64,000 nucleotides of DNA from Amphimedon queenslandica (Eukaryota > Porifera > Demospongiae > Haplosclerida > Niphatidae): contig NW_003546288.1 in assembly GCF_000090795.2 (NCBI RefSeq), positions 232,254-296,253 on the forward strand. The letters are read 5' to 3'. Below, piece after piece: positions 11,180-21,909 of the stretch. The translations under genes and the position numbers were made by a program. The notes beneath the pieces are model-generated. The model ran no database searches. It saw only the letters and a program-made list of their open reading frames with translations, and had not been told where the DNA came from. The number at the start of each line of letters is the position of its first letter. The first letter of the stretch is position 1.

Positions 11180-11380
11180 TTACAAAGCAGCAACATCAAT
11201 TGGGCCTTCTGCTTCAGCTTGATAAAGTGCTAGAGCTGCAGGGGAAAGTGGCGGTGGTGGAGGACCAGCATCATCTGGTGGTGGTGGTTGCGGGCCACTT
11301 GGAGGTGGTGGAGGCCTTCCAGCTACTGGTGGTGGGGATGGAGGAGGAGGAACTCCATGATGCTTATCATAATCCACAAA
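11180..11380 (-). CDS. Proline-rich terminal exon, candidate host gene
   Basis: Starts after a strong acceptor (tttgttttcttatag, ending at 11381) and encodes FVDYDKHHGVPPPPSPPPVA, then further PPPPP runs with single G/Q/D spacers, and a non-repetitive tail (LYQAEAEGPIDVAAL) ending in TAA. The open frame is undamaged, the acceptor is good and the tail looks conserved rather than simple-sequence, so this is the likeliest cellular gene fragment here. Poly-Pro tracts of this kind usually bind SH3, WW or profilin-type partners. Upstream exons would lie beyond 11.4 kb on the minus strand; I cannot identify them. The proline tract is GGTGGT-rich on the plus strand, so a simple-repeat origin is the alternative. 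Confidence 0.45.
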   Translation of the reverse strand, partial: FVDYDKHHGVPPPPSPPPVAGRPPPPPSGPQPPPPDDAGPPPPPLSPAALALYQAEAEGPIDVAAL

Positions 11381-11810
11381 CTATAAGAAAACAAATGAAA
11401 GCTAATGTAAGTTTGTAACTGAACTGACTTGCTGCTTTTAAACAATTTTGGTTGCAAAACTGCAGAAAGGTTTTAGAGCTGTGAAGGGAAGTTTGACAAC
11501 TGATTCTGAACTGAAACTGATTGTTACCTTAAATAGTTTCAGAACAGGAGATAGATTTTAGCAAGGACAATAATGATTGATAATCATAAGCTAGGCTTTG
11601 AATATAATCAATAATTTTGAAAAAGTCAAAAAAAACTGTTATAATGCGGTAGGTCTTCTTATGGTTCTTATTTCAAAACTCTTTTCTTTCAGTAATGACC
11701 TGACACCTAAGGAAACAGTTATAATTATCAATGAAAAGGATTATTAATTCATACAATATAATAAAAAGTATGGAAACAAGTAATTAAAAAAAATTTCAAT
11801 TAAATAAGAA

Positions 11811-12500
11811 CAGTGTGATTGTCGAAAATAAAAGAAAAAAGGGGGTTGAGTTCAAACATAATAATTAATAGTTCAATTAATAATAATAAACATTAATTAA
11901 AAAAAGAATAAACTAGTCATAAAAATTATTTAAAAATTTTAACCCTACTTGGCAGAAATTAAAAACAAAGCAATAAAGCCCTAAAAAGGAACTAAAAAAT
12001 ATTGATGTATTTATTGATTTATAATTAAAAGAATCACATATGAACGTTTATATTGTGAAGACCATTCAAGAAATATTTTAAAATGATCACTTAAAACCTA
12101 GGTAAAAATTTCCTAGCTTGTGCATTGATTTTAAACTCTTCACAATATTACACTAGTCCTGATGTTACATTGGCACTGGATTATGAAAGAAGGTCTCACA
12201 AGATCAAATTCCCCACGATTTTGATTAAAAATTAGTGGTACAATGGCCTAAGCCTCATATTGTGAGCCACTATTTATACTACAAACTTCAAAACAAATGT
12301 CATTAAATTTGGGTTATTGCCTAGGTTCAATAACGTTATTGTAGATTTTGTCACTTTCTGCAAATTAGGTTTGAAATTTTTGAATAATTATGACCAATTA
12401 TTATTTATTAATTGATGTTTATTATTATTAATTGAATTATTAATTATTGTTGATGTTGAACTCAACCCAGTTTATTTTATTCTTTGACAACCCTACCGTG
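11811..12500. mobile_element. Long-TIR foldback element
   Basis: About 130 bp at 11811-11945 (from GATTGTCGAAAATAAAAG through GGGTTGAGTTCAA and TTCAATTAATAATAATAAAC to ACTAGTCATAA) recurs, inverted and imperfect, at about 12360-12498. About 410 bp lie between. No ORF of note. This is the structure of a foldback or long-TIR MITE. I could not fix a target duplication because flanks and arms are both AT-rich. Confidence 0.65.
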
Positions 12501-12984
12501 TCTTACTTCATAGAATTTTCTTATTTTTACATATAATAGCAGCATGACAATGTAAATTTAGTATTTATTGCGAAAGAGTATAAATTAGTGTAACCGATGT
12601 AGATATTAATTTTGGTGTCACCAATTATTAAGATAATTGATGTTATGGATTTTTTCAAACTTGACCATTCCCACTTTTTGATTGGTATCTCAATTGCCGA
12701 TTGTGAGTACTCCAGCAACTATTTATGTTTGCAATATTGGGATTTCAGCCACTTAATTAAGAGATAGACAACTCCCCTGAGATAAATGGTCATGCATGAG
12801 TGATTGCAGTACAGCTGGTCCTAAATTAAAACTTAACTGCATCTATTAATGTAATAGTTAATGTTGCATTTTTATTAATACATGCAGGTATGACTCGAAG
12901 TTGGCCTCTTAAAGATTGGGTCATAAGGAGCTCTGTTACTTATCCAGCAGTTTGTAGAAATCCTGGAAGACCTCGTAAGTATAA

Positions 12985-13165
12985 GTTATGATGCTGAGAA
13001 ACTTTTTTCTGCATTATGAAGATGTTGTTTATAAAAGTGTTAGTATACAAAGGGCTGCTGAGCTATACAGTGTCCCAATTACGACATTAGCAGATAGAGT
13101 TTTGGATCGGACACCGTTTGGTAAAAGGAGTGGTCCATTGCGATACTTAAAAGTGAAGGTAAATG
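12985..13165 (+). pseudogene. HTH_psq (pogo-type) DNA-binding remnant
   Basis: The plus frame encodes VSIQRAAELYSVPITTLADR followed by VLDRTPFGKRSGPLRYL. This is the pipsqueak/pogo helix-turn-helix consensus (S..RAA..Y.VP.TTL.DRV.G....G..SGP..YL). It is one domain of a pogo/Tigger-like or psq-type transposase; no catalytic domain follows, because the ~100-bp minisatellite begins immediately downstream. Confidence 0.6.
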
Positions 13166-13546
13166 TATTTCTGCTAAAAAAGGAACTAAGAATGGTAAAT
13201 AGTGTATTGTTTTAATTATGTATTTCTGCCCAAAGAGGAACCAGGAATGGTAATTAGTGCATTGTTTTAAACTGTATTTATTGTGCATTAGTAGCTTTTG
13301 GTTTCTGCCAAACGACTGATACAAGGAACTAGGAGTGGTAAGTCGTGAATTGTTTTAAATTGCACTTATTGCACGTAACTGTCACTGATAAAAGTCAAAA
13401 TTCTTTTGCTTAACAAGGAATTAGAAGTGGCAAATAATGTATTGTTTTAATTTTAATTTTCCAACAATTATTTGTATTAGTAACTGTTACTGATAGTAGT
13501 TGGAGTTCTTCTCCTGAAACAGAAACTAGGCGTGGCAAATAACTGA

Positions 13547-13741
13547 CAAGATGATTTATTGGCGGGAGTAATATTTGGAAAATGTCTGTAAAAATTTATT
13601 GGTGAATTTTATATCGGCAATTTTGTGCCATTTGCCATTAACAATGCTCAGTTTGAAACAAAATGGCATATTTTATATTGGCAATTTCTTCATTGGACTG
13701 CCGATCTCCCACATAAATTTTTTTGTCAATAAATCATCTTG
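13547..13741. mobile_element. Small inverted-repeat element in the minisatellite
   Basis: Starts CAAGATGATTTATTG at 13547 and ends with the exact complement at 13741 (15-bp TIR, 195 bp in all). No coding capacity. It interrupts one minisatellite unit. No clear target duplication. Confidence 0.65.
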
Positions 13742-13930
13742 TATGGCAATGTATTGTTTCAATATTGTATTTATTGTGCATTAGTAACTGTCTGTGATGA
13801 AGTCAAGGTATATGTATTTCTGCTAAACAAGGGACTAGGAGTGGTAAATAATGTATTGTTTTAAATTGTATTTACTATTTAATACATTAGTAACTCTCTC
13901 TGATAGCAGTCAAGGTAAATATATTTCTGC

Positions 13931-14215
13931 TAAACGAGCATGGGCGGTTGCAGAAATTTGGTTTGACCTGGGCATCAATAATTAGTGGGTGTGGAGTGGG
14001 TGTGGTTTCATACAATTTTGCAAGGAAAAATGGAAAATACTGATCTATAACTTCATTGAGATGGTTTCTTACCATAAAACAACAAAGAAGCCTGTTGAAC
14101 TATCACAGTTTATACTGGATGCCCATACCAGAATCATGAATATAATTATTGGTCAAAAAGTCAACCTGGGCATTGCCCCCTAATGCCCAGGCCTGCAACC
14201 GCCTATGTAAACGAG
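13931..14215. mobile_element. 269-bp MITE with perfect 8-bp target duplication
   Basis: Element 13939-14207 begins CATGGGCGGTTGCAG and ends CTGCAACCGCCTATG, a 15-bp TIR with one mismatch. It is flanked by TAAACGAG at 13931-13938 and 14208-14215. An 8-bp duplication fits P or hAT superfamily transposases. The insertion lies in a TAAACGAGGA block of the minisatellite, so empty and filled sites can be compared in the same array. Confidence 0.88.
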
Positions 14216-14990
14216 GAAGTAAGAATGGTAAATAATGTATCATTTTAAATTGTATTTAGCGTGCATTAGTAACTGTCACTGATAATAGTCAAAGTACATG
14301 TACTTCTGTTAAATGAGGAACTAGGAGTGTTAAATAGGATATTATCTAACATTGTATTTATTGTGTAATGCATTAGCAACTGTTGCTGACAATATTCAGA
14401 GTACTTGTGTGAAACGAGGAACTAGGAGGAGTAAATAATGTATTGTTTTAAACTAGAGTTTCATTTATACTTCTTCCTAATAGCAGTCAGAGTAGTCGAG
14501 AGTATTTCCACTGAAACAGAAAATGAAAGTTGTAAGTAGTTTAACAGTTGATATGACATGTTTCCTGCTTTTAGCTCAAGTTAATAAAAGTTATGCCGAA
14601 TGTCGGGATCGTATGGCTATGTATGGCACAATTGACTGTCTGTGGGTGTTTTGTGATGGCTGTGACTCATGGTTTGACATGGTTCTGTAGAATATGTCAT
14701 TAATGCAGAATTTCTGTCTATGGTCAGATTTAGTACCATTATGGTACTAATCTTCCCTATAAAGCAGTAAAACATCAAACTATTTTGAAACATTGAATTT
14801 TCCTCATAATTTATAGGAAGCATTTAATGACACGTAGAATTAAATGCATCCAATTATAAATATAATGTAGGAGTACTTTAATAGGGAAACATTAGTGCAG
14901 GTGTCACTAAATCTCCTACATTACTATTGTCAGAAAATGTGAGCACTAAAGTGCATACCCTCGCCACAATATATATGTAACAGTTTTAAC

Positions 14991-15234
14991 AAATGTGACA
15001 ATAATAAACAAAAGGTACCTGTTGGCGGATAGGAAAATTGGTCTTTAAAGCCTTAAAAATCCAACTTCCTGAGCTCCATTTATCACGAAATTACTCCAGA
15101 AGAAGCAAAAGTTTCAATGTAACGTTAAGAAACAAAGGTTGTTGAACAGAGCACTCTCAGGTTAATATTTCTCATTATAATGACGAATTTAAAAATCTGC
15201 CATAAGGTACCTTTTGTCAATTATGGCCACAAAT
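14991..15234. mobile_element. REP-A MITE, copy 2
   Basis: Body 14995-15230 with diverged left TIR (GTGACAATAATAAACAAAAG) and right TIR (CTTTTGTCAATTATGGCCAC), flanked by AAAT on both sides (14991-14994 and 15231-15234). Internal sequence matches the other copies (CTCCATTTATC, ATTACTCCAGA). Confidence 0.85.
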
Positions 15235-15239
15235 TAAGA

Positions 15240-16300
15240 GAAAATAGTGAAAGTTTTGAGACTGAGAATAAGCTACAACATGTACTAGATTTAGTAAAAC
15301 TTAGTGAATGTTTTGAGACAGAGACTGATTTGTACTTTTAGACAGAAAAGAAACTCCAGCATGTTTGCGGCACTGCTGCATACTAGCTAGCTGCAGCAAT
15401 GTCAAGGTGTGGCTGCAATCAAGGTGTGGCTGCAATCAAGGTGAGGCTTAATTAAGCCATGCTCCACCCGCACACACAGTAATGGTGGCAAATGGCCATA
15501 AGTGAAGAAAGCTTTACTTTTTCTCGACTTTGAAACAGTTTAGCTTACATTTGTTAGGCTCTATTTGTTGCATACAAACTGCTATCTAGTCTCTGATGTT
15601 TAAAGACTCTGGCCGCTACTTCGGGAGAAGAGAGCCTTTTCTAAACTCACATGGTATAAATGTTTTGGCTATCATTTCTTTGAAACGAAGACGATTGGAG
15701 CAATTTCTTAAATATTATTTAAAGTTGAGGCTTTGTTCTATCGCTTCATTTGTCTTGCTGCTTTTTAGCTTTCACCGTAGAAAAGATATATATTTGTACT
15801 GACTACATTTGGCGATATTGTGAGCTTTCTCTACCTCAGGAAGACGAGTCAAGCAATTTTCTAGACAAGGAATAACTTTTTCTAAAGCTAGTTTTGATTA
15901 TAAGACTGTCCAGGATTTCACAAGAAAGCAGTGTCAGCTCTAAAGTGGAGATCAAGCAAACACACACACAGACAGGATGACTGCTTTACCCTCGCTTCAC
16001 GCCTACGCATGGCTCGGGTAAAAATAACCATTGGCACTAAATCTTGCCCATAGTACTATAAGAACTAAATAATGACAGTAGCGCTAAATCTCCCTATCAT
16101 AGTATAGGGTAAATTTAATGCTAGTATAAAGTAAATTTATTGTTAGTTTTAGATGGAATAAACAATTCCTACCTCATGTAATATTGGTTACGCAAGTGTC
16201 ATTACTACATTGATTTAATGTTCATTATTTTAATACCTTAACAATAGTGCATGTAATTATTATTTAAGGCTTGGTTTGTATGATGCTGGAATTTTCTTGA
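15240..16300. other. Spacer, no gene recognised
   Basis: Contains a short direct triplication of GGTGTGGCTGCAATCAA-like units (15405-15445) and a short (CA)n run near 15960. The ORF 15596-15802 has no recognisable motif. Confidence 0.4.
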
Positions 16301-16324
16301 TTTTTTTTATTTGCAGGAAAAGTG

Positions 16325-16840
16325 CTAAAGTGCTGTTGTGATATGCAGTTTTCTAAATATTTCCTCATATCTCATTGCTTGTAGACAAGTTTTGACAAAT
16401 CTTTGCCAAACAAACAATAGTGAGATCAAGAAGGCAATGACGAAGCAACCGCAGTCCTGAGTTCCAAACTGGACTTGTGTTCGCAGTAACTCTACGTCAC
16501 TTTCTCCAGACAACGCTACTATCCGTTGTTTCAACTCTTGGTGAAGAACTTTCAATTGCAGTGAATCATAAAGATATACTTGCCCCTCCCTATCATGGGA
16601 AAGCACCCAGTGTGTGATATAGAAATGAAAATATAAGGACCAATCTTTCAGAGCTTCAAGCCTGCTAACCTTTTGGGCGTAAAGTGTTTTTTGTGGTGGC
16701 TGCAACTCAGGAAACTTCTTGTTGATTAGCAATCCGCATCCATTCATGTGGATATCAGTCAGTTTCGCTCCGTCAAGCAAAGTATTTCTGTCCAATTCTA
16801 TCAAAATTAGTTCTTTAATCTAATAGGTAACGGGTGAACT
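16325..16840 (-). CDS. C48 (Ulp1-like) cysteine protease exon of the MULE gene
   Basis: The open frame 16325-16804 (159 codons) has the Ulp1/SENP catalytic layout: His65 in FYITHWVLSH, Asp80 in VYLYDS, the oxyanion Gln112 and nucleophile Cys118 in VQFGTQDCGCF, spaced as Q-x4-D-C-G. This family cleaves SUMO- or ubiquitin-like tags; transposon-borne copies are known, notably in plant MULEs, with unknown substrates. It is undamaged across the whole exon and sits at the 3' end of the minus-strand MULE-like gene, so it is probably its C-terminal domain. It could instead be a separate gene captured by the element. Confidence 0.75.
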
Positions 16841-16949
16841 CAAACTTAACTTGCAACGCCTGGCAATTGTATTTCTTGTAGGAGTTACAGATTCTACAGC
16901 AGTTGATTTTAAAATTAATAATTAGTAAAAATCCTTTGCTATAGACTTA

Positions 16950-18600
16950 TGAATTACCTGATACAAAATTCTGTCAGGAGGCCACTCGGGATCATCGGTG
17001 GCAACCATCTTTTGTATTGCTAAATTCTGTTGGCTAGTAAACCCCTGCCTTTTGGCCAATATCTCTAAAGCTCTTGCCACATCTTCCCTGTATGTATTCA
17101 TCATGTCAGATCTACATAGTAAACTATCAAGTATGCAAAAACAATAATATTTCAAGTGCCTCAAATACAATTTACATTAATGGTGTGCTAACTAACCTGT
17201 GCAAATGCCTTTCAAACCTGTTGTGTGATTTAACTGCATTAGTAGAATTAAGCAGACTGTTTACTATCTTCTCATCCATATCACTGAAGCAAGGGGAAAG
17301 CATTTCTGAAAATAATTCAGATCATTTCTTTAGTAATCTACAAACTGTATGCAGAACTTACTCAAGTGATTTTGCCTTGTCCACCATTCACAACAGTGTG
17401 AGCATGCCATCCAATTACTAGAGCTGTGTTCATATTCTCATAATATTGTGATTTTAGGCAAAATTTTAATAGCAATGGAGAGTGGATCTGATCCACTCAA
17501 GACTCTAAACAATCCTTCTACATCCTCTGCTGTATGACAATTTGGAATTGCATATGCAATTGATATGAATGCCTTGTAAGCCATGCTGTTGTAACATTCG
17601 TTGACTCTCTCACTCTTTTTACTCAACGTTAGTAATGAACCTTGTAGACGAAGAAAATTTATTATAATTTAACATTTTACATTTACTGTACCTGGCAGCC
17701 TTTGACATTGACAACTTTGTCTGCATTTCCTTCCCCAATTGCCAACTTCAGGCCATTCATTTGTGTATTGAACCAGTCTGCAATGAAACCTTTCAATATC
17801 TTGCCCACATCAAATCCTGGAATGTTTTCCTTTGTGTGAGTGAAGATCCACTGAAACAAAGCTTAATAGGCTGCAGTATCTGGTTTGTTTATCCTAACAT
17901 AAGCAACTACTATCCTTGTATTATCGTAACAGTTTAGGTAAAACTACAACCACACATACTTTGTTATATGGACTAACATAGGAGAGAGCTATATAAGCAA
18001 AGAATATCATGTTCAACAAGTACTCTAACCCTATAGAACCCCTAAAAGTGGCATCAACTTCACCAAACTCAGCATTTTCAAGAATCTGTCATTAATGGGC
18101 TCATAGTCAATACCGACATCAATGTAGGATTAAGAAAATAATCAGACACGTATTGCTGGCTAATTTCTGCATACTTCATCATGCGATATATGCATAAATA
18201 ATAATCTATGAATGCATTTTAGATACAGTAAAAGAAATCTACAATTACAGAAACAAGTACATGTACTTTTCAAAAACAGATAGTTCCAGGGTCCCAAAAT
18301 CATTACGAAATGACTTACAACTATGGTATTAAATTACATTGTTATTTTAATAAGACATACATGTACATGTACCCAACATAATACAACAGATCATGTTTAT
18401 GTTAAATAAATCTCTTATTCAATTGCTATAACATAAATAAATTCAAGTACATTGTATCTAGTTTACTTTCTGTGCATAAATTAACTGACCTGGATGGCCT
18501 ACTTGTTCACTCTGGTGTTTGCCATAGAGGAAAGTATCTTTTTCAAAAGTAAGGTTCACCACACCAGGATTCCTAAGTCCATTTGTTTCACGGAGTGTTC
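16950..18600 (-). pseudogene. MULE-like transposase catalytic exons
   Basis: Exons in order on the minus strand: about 18490-18640 (VNLTFEKDTFLYGKHQSEQ); about 17950-18100 with ILENAEFGEVDATFRGSIG, holding the first catalytic Asp (DATF); about 17690-17850 with FDVGKILKGFIADWFNTQMN (second Asp in ADW) and VKGCQ, the start of the MULE C/H motif; 17438-17626 with KKSERVNECYNSMAYKAFIS and a charged tail; about 17340-17420 with EWWTRQNHLSKFC; 17204-17281 with NSTNAVKSHNRFERH, bounded by AG and GTTAGT; and 16955-17110 (REDVARALEILAKRQGF). The third catalytic acid of MULEs normally lies in a TNxxE motif; here it reads TNAVK (AAA at 17229-17231). Stops and missing linkers between exons leave it uncertain whether the gene is fully spliceable. 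Confidence 0.7.
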
Positions 18601-18699
18601 AAGCTCTAATATTATTCACTTTTCCCTTATGAGCTGCAGCTAGTAATTATGGCATCCTTTTGCCTGTAATTAATTAAAACCAACGACAGTTACTTGCAA

Positions 18700-20950
18700 T
18701 AAAACTGTTACCTGTCAAAATGTCATGAGTTTTAGTGACGAATTTAAGCTCATAGCATGCTGGATATCATGTACCACTTTAGCAGGAACTTTAGTTGGGC
18801 CAGGCAGGGGAAATTGTTAGATTTCATATCATCTCTTCTCACAATACAAGAATTCCATCTCTTTTTGTCATCATTGCATGCAGGCCACACATACACAAAC
18901 TCAACTGGGCGTGATTCAGCTGATACCAAATCTAACTCAGGGTGTTGATGGCAAGGTCTACCTTCTATAATGGAGATAGAGTATGAACAATCTTCAGGAC
19001 AACTCTTTACTCCACCCATGGTGCAGTTAGATAATGAAGTTCTTAATCTTTACCATTTGAAGAACATGTAATTATGCGTGATATTCTTGGCTTACCATTG
19101 CTGATTTCAATGTCATTACTTAAAAAGTATTCATCTTCCTTTGTATAAAAAGGGAGTGTAGTTACGTCAGCAACAAATCCTAAGCGTTTAGGGTGATCAA
19201 AATGAAACTTTCCAGGATACTGGTAGTCATCAGGCCTCACTTTCATACCACATCTCACTTGATGAAATTAATGAAAGTAGTACTGGCAGTGTGTTCCCCT
19301 GCTTTTTGTTTGGTAGCTTTGTGACAACAGCAGAAGAGCCGGATTCATCGTTCTTAAGGTTTGATCTAAGTGAAGCAAGTTGCTGCATACACAAAGAGTG
19401 ACATTTCACAGTGAGCAACAAAACTGATGGTAGGGGTTCAGTTGAAAAAAATCCTTTCCAATTTCTGTGATGCTATAACAATTAAAAACAATCTCAGTCA
19501 TTCTCATATGACCATGTCCAAGACTAGCAGTCTTTCCAGAAACCCATGAAGCCATGCTTGTAAAAGACGAATCTTCCATGAAGCTTCTGATAAACCAAGT
19601 GAAGCACAAGCACCTAAAGCTCTAGAATCTTCAATGTATGCTCCTGACTGGCTTTGACATACCCCATACAAATTCTGCTATTTACATTGTGAAAGTAAGG
19701 TACATGTATGTAAAGAGATTTAAACATCAAAAAAAAACCTTTGTAACAGCTCTGTTTGGAAAGTCTTTGACACCTTTAAGTATTGCTGATAACTCTTCTT
19801 GACACTCATCTATATCACTTCAGATATGACACATCACAACACTCTCCATTGTTGTCTGCTTCACATTCACAATCTCAAAAGTATTCCAGAATTATTTTCC
19901 GTCTGCAGTCATTATGTAGATGTCATAATGCATATCCATTAGAGAAATAAATGTCATCATACAGGCATGTACATGTACATATACATTGTTTATTATTTTA
20001 CTTTCACACTTCATTAAAACATTTCAACTATTTCTTTTTTTAATTTTCCCTTGCACCAATATAATGCATAGTGTAAATCTGCGTCACTAAAAGGACTCCT
20101 ACAGTACACATTAGTAAAATATATACACATTAAGTTCATTCTTATCAAGTTACATGTAACTTTGCAGGTTGTCCAATATTACAGTAACAAGCCTCCAGCT
20201 GCAATTCAATTAATACCCGACTGCATTACAGCAATCGGCAAAGACTTATCAATATCAAAAGCAACTTTTAATTGCCTAATTATTGCTATGCATCTGTTTT
20301 TTAGATCGGGTAGATTGTATCGAACTCTTCTGTTTTGTCTTAAAATGAGAAAATTCTTTTTATAATATTCCAAGTTCTTTTGTCTCTTTTGCAATATTTT
20401 TCCTCTGATTTTAGACCTCTTCTTAGTTGATACACTTCTGGTTGGTGGATTTAAGTTATACTTCATTCTATAGTTTTGTCTTAGCTTGGCATTCTTTGTG
20501 TTAGCCACAGCAGCATAATGCTCTCTAGCATTGTCTTTTATTTGCTGACAGTGAGAGGCGTAATACTCATTTATAACTTTTTCCTTTGTTCTAAATTAGA
20601 AGCATAATTATCCTTAAAACCTTCTAATCTCTCTTGATGATTAGCAATATAATTATCTTTAAATCCTTCTATTCTCTCTTCATGATGAGAAGCATGTTAT
20701 TTTAGAATAATCTGCCACTTTTTGTTTATTTGTGGCACGATATGTTTTTATATATCTTTTACGACAATGTTTCTTGTTTATTTTTGGCACGATATTTTTT
20801 TGATTTTGCAAGGTGTTTTTCACGATTTTTATAATAGTTTCATCTCGACCAATCCTTTGTTTTTCTTTATCTGTCTCTCTCTGACAGTTGTACCATCAAG
20901 GGTAGTAGCTACTTCAAACTGTGTGTTGTCACACAACTCTGGCGGGTTAT
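18700..20950 (-). pseudogene. N-terminal part of the MULE-protease gene
   Basis: From 20.95 kb down: charged repeats of the form RLEGFKDNYASNLEQRK (20580-20700), then 20206-20508 with MANTKNAKLRQNYRMKYNLN and further K/R-rich repeats ending VAFDIDKSLPIAVMQSG. Next 19406-19609, 19230-19421 and 19043-19258 (VRPDDYQYPGKFHFDHPKRL, TLPFYTKEDEYFLSND, KPRISRIITC), then 18750-19019 (GVKSCPEDCSYSI, GRPCHQHPELDLV, PVEFVYVWPACNDDKKRWNS), which resembles the Cys/His zinc-binding region found ahead of MULE transposase domains, ending KLMTF. At 19.4-19.6 kb coding signal alternates between frames, so there are probable frameshifts. All exons share the strand and order of the catalytic and protease exons, which supports one gene. 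Confidence 0.55.
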
Positions 20951-21289
20951 GATCTCACACAGACCAATCATTACATTCTGGGCGATCAGAAGGAATGAAA
21001 AGGTCAGCATCATCTGCTACTACATACTCAGTTACATTACACAACTCTGGGTTATGGTCACCTGCAGAACTGGAAGCAACTTCTTGCTCTGTAACATCAT
21101 CACACAACCCTTCATTCAGGATGCCACCACAAGTATTCAGAACTAATTCAGGCTCTGTGATATCATGCTTTTGATTATCATTACACTCTGCTTTTACCCT
21201 ATCTCATTTTCCTTTCTTAGTTGCCTGCGCTTCTTAGCAGACACCTTGCCTTGTAAGTTAGGCATTCGTTACATAATAGCTGTGATACT

Positions 21290-21545
21290 NNNNNNNNNNN
21301 NNNNNNNNNNNNNNNNNNNNNNNNNNNNNNNNNNNNNNNNNNNNNNNNNNNNNNNNNNNNNNNNNNNNNNNNNNNNNNNNNNNNNNNNNNNNNNNNNNNN
21401 NNNNNNNNNNNNNNNNNNNNNNNNNNNNNNNNNNNNNNNNNNNNNNNNNNNNNNNNNNNNNNNNNNNNNNNNNNNNNNNNNNNNNNNNNNNNNNNNNNNN
21501 NNNNNNNNNNNNNNNNNNNNNNNNNNNNNNNNNNNNNNNNNNNNN
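21290..21545. other. Assembly gap (256 N)
   Basis: Run of N. It lies just upstream of the MULE-protease gene, so the element's 5' end or terminal repeat may be hidden here. Confidence 0.99.
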
Positions 21546-21692
21546 CATAGATAATAGAGGAATTACATTATCAATGAAACAGAAAGTTGATTATCATAAT
21601 GAAACAGAAAATATTCATCAGTAATGAAACTCAAGCTACAAATATAATGACAGCAACAATAGAACTTGAACAAATAGAAATAGTGTACCTCT

Positions 21693-21907
21693 ATATGTGA
21701 CCATAATTGACAAAAGGTACCTTATGGCGGATAAGAAAATTTATCTTTATAGCCTAAAAAATCCAACTTCTTGAGCTCCATTTATCATAAAATTACTCCA
21801 GAGGATGCAAAAAGTTACTATGTAACATTTAGAACAATGGTTGACTAACAGAGCACTCACTGCTTGATATTTTTCATTATAATGATGAGTTAATTATGGT
21901 CACATAT
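21693..21907. mobile_element. REP-A MITE, copy 3 (internally shortened)
   Basis: Body 21697-21903 between ATAT duplications (21693-21696 and 21904-21907). The left TIR is intact (GTGACCATAATTGACAAAAG); the right TIR has lost about 30 bp and retains only TTAATTATGGTCAC. Confidence 0.85.
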
Positions 21908-21909
21908 AA

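Larger units (their letters stand above)
13165..14535 (+). repeat. ~100-bp minisatellite, about ten degenerate units
   Basis: Units contain AAGTACATGTACTTCTGYTAAA, (A/G)AGGAACTAGGAGTGG, TAAATAATGTATTGTTTTAA, ATTGTATTTATTGTGCATTAGTAACTGTC. The GGAACTAGGAGTGG block recurs near 13180, 13237, 13323, 13417, 13517, 13828, 14212, 14316 and 14413. Two units are enlarged by insertions at 13547-13741 and 13939-14207; subtracting these restores the ~100-115 bp spacing. Confidence 0.8.

Noticed and set aside
11134-11418. Plus-strand ORF opposite the proline-rich exon
   Set aside because: Antisense shadow of the proline codons (gives V/G/E-rich sequence); the minus strand has the splice acceptor and distinctive tail.
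13887-14183. ORFs on both strands inside the 269-bp MITE
   Set aside because: Element is only 269 bp with TIRs and TSD, and the ORFs have no motif; non-autonomous.
21165-21554. ORF spanning the N run
   Set aside because: Its length comes from reading unknown bases as open codons; no evidence for a gene.
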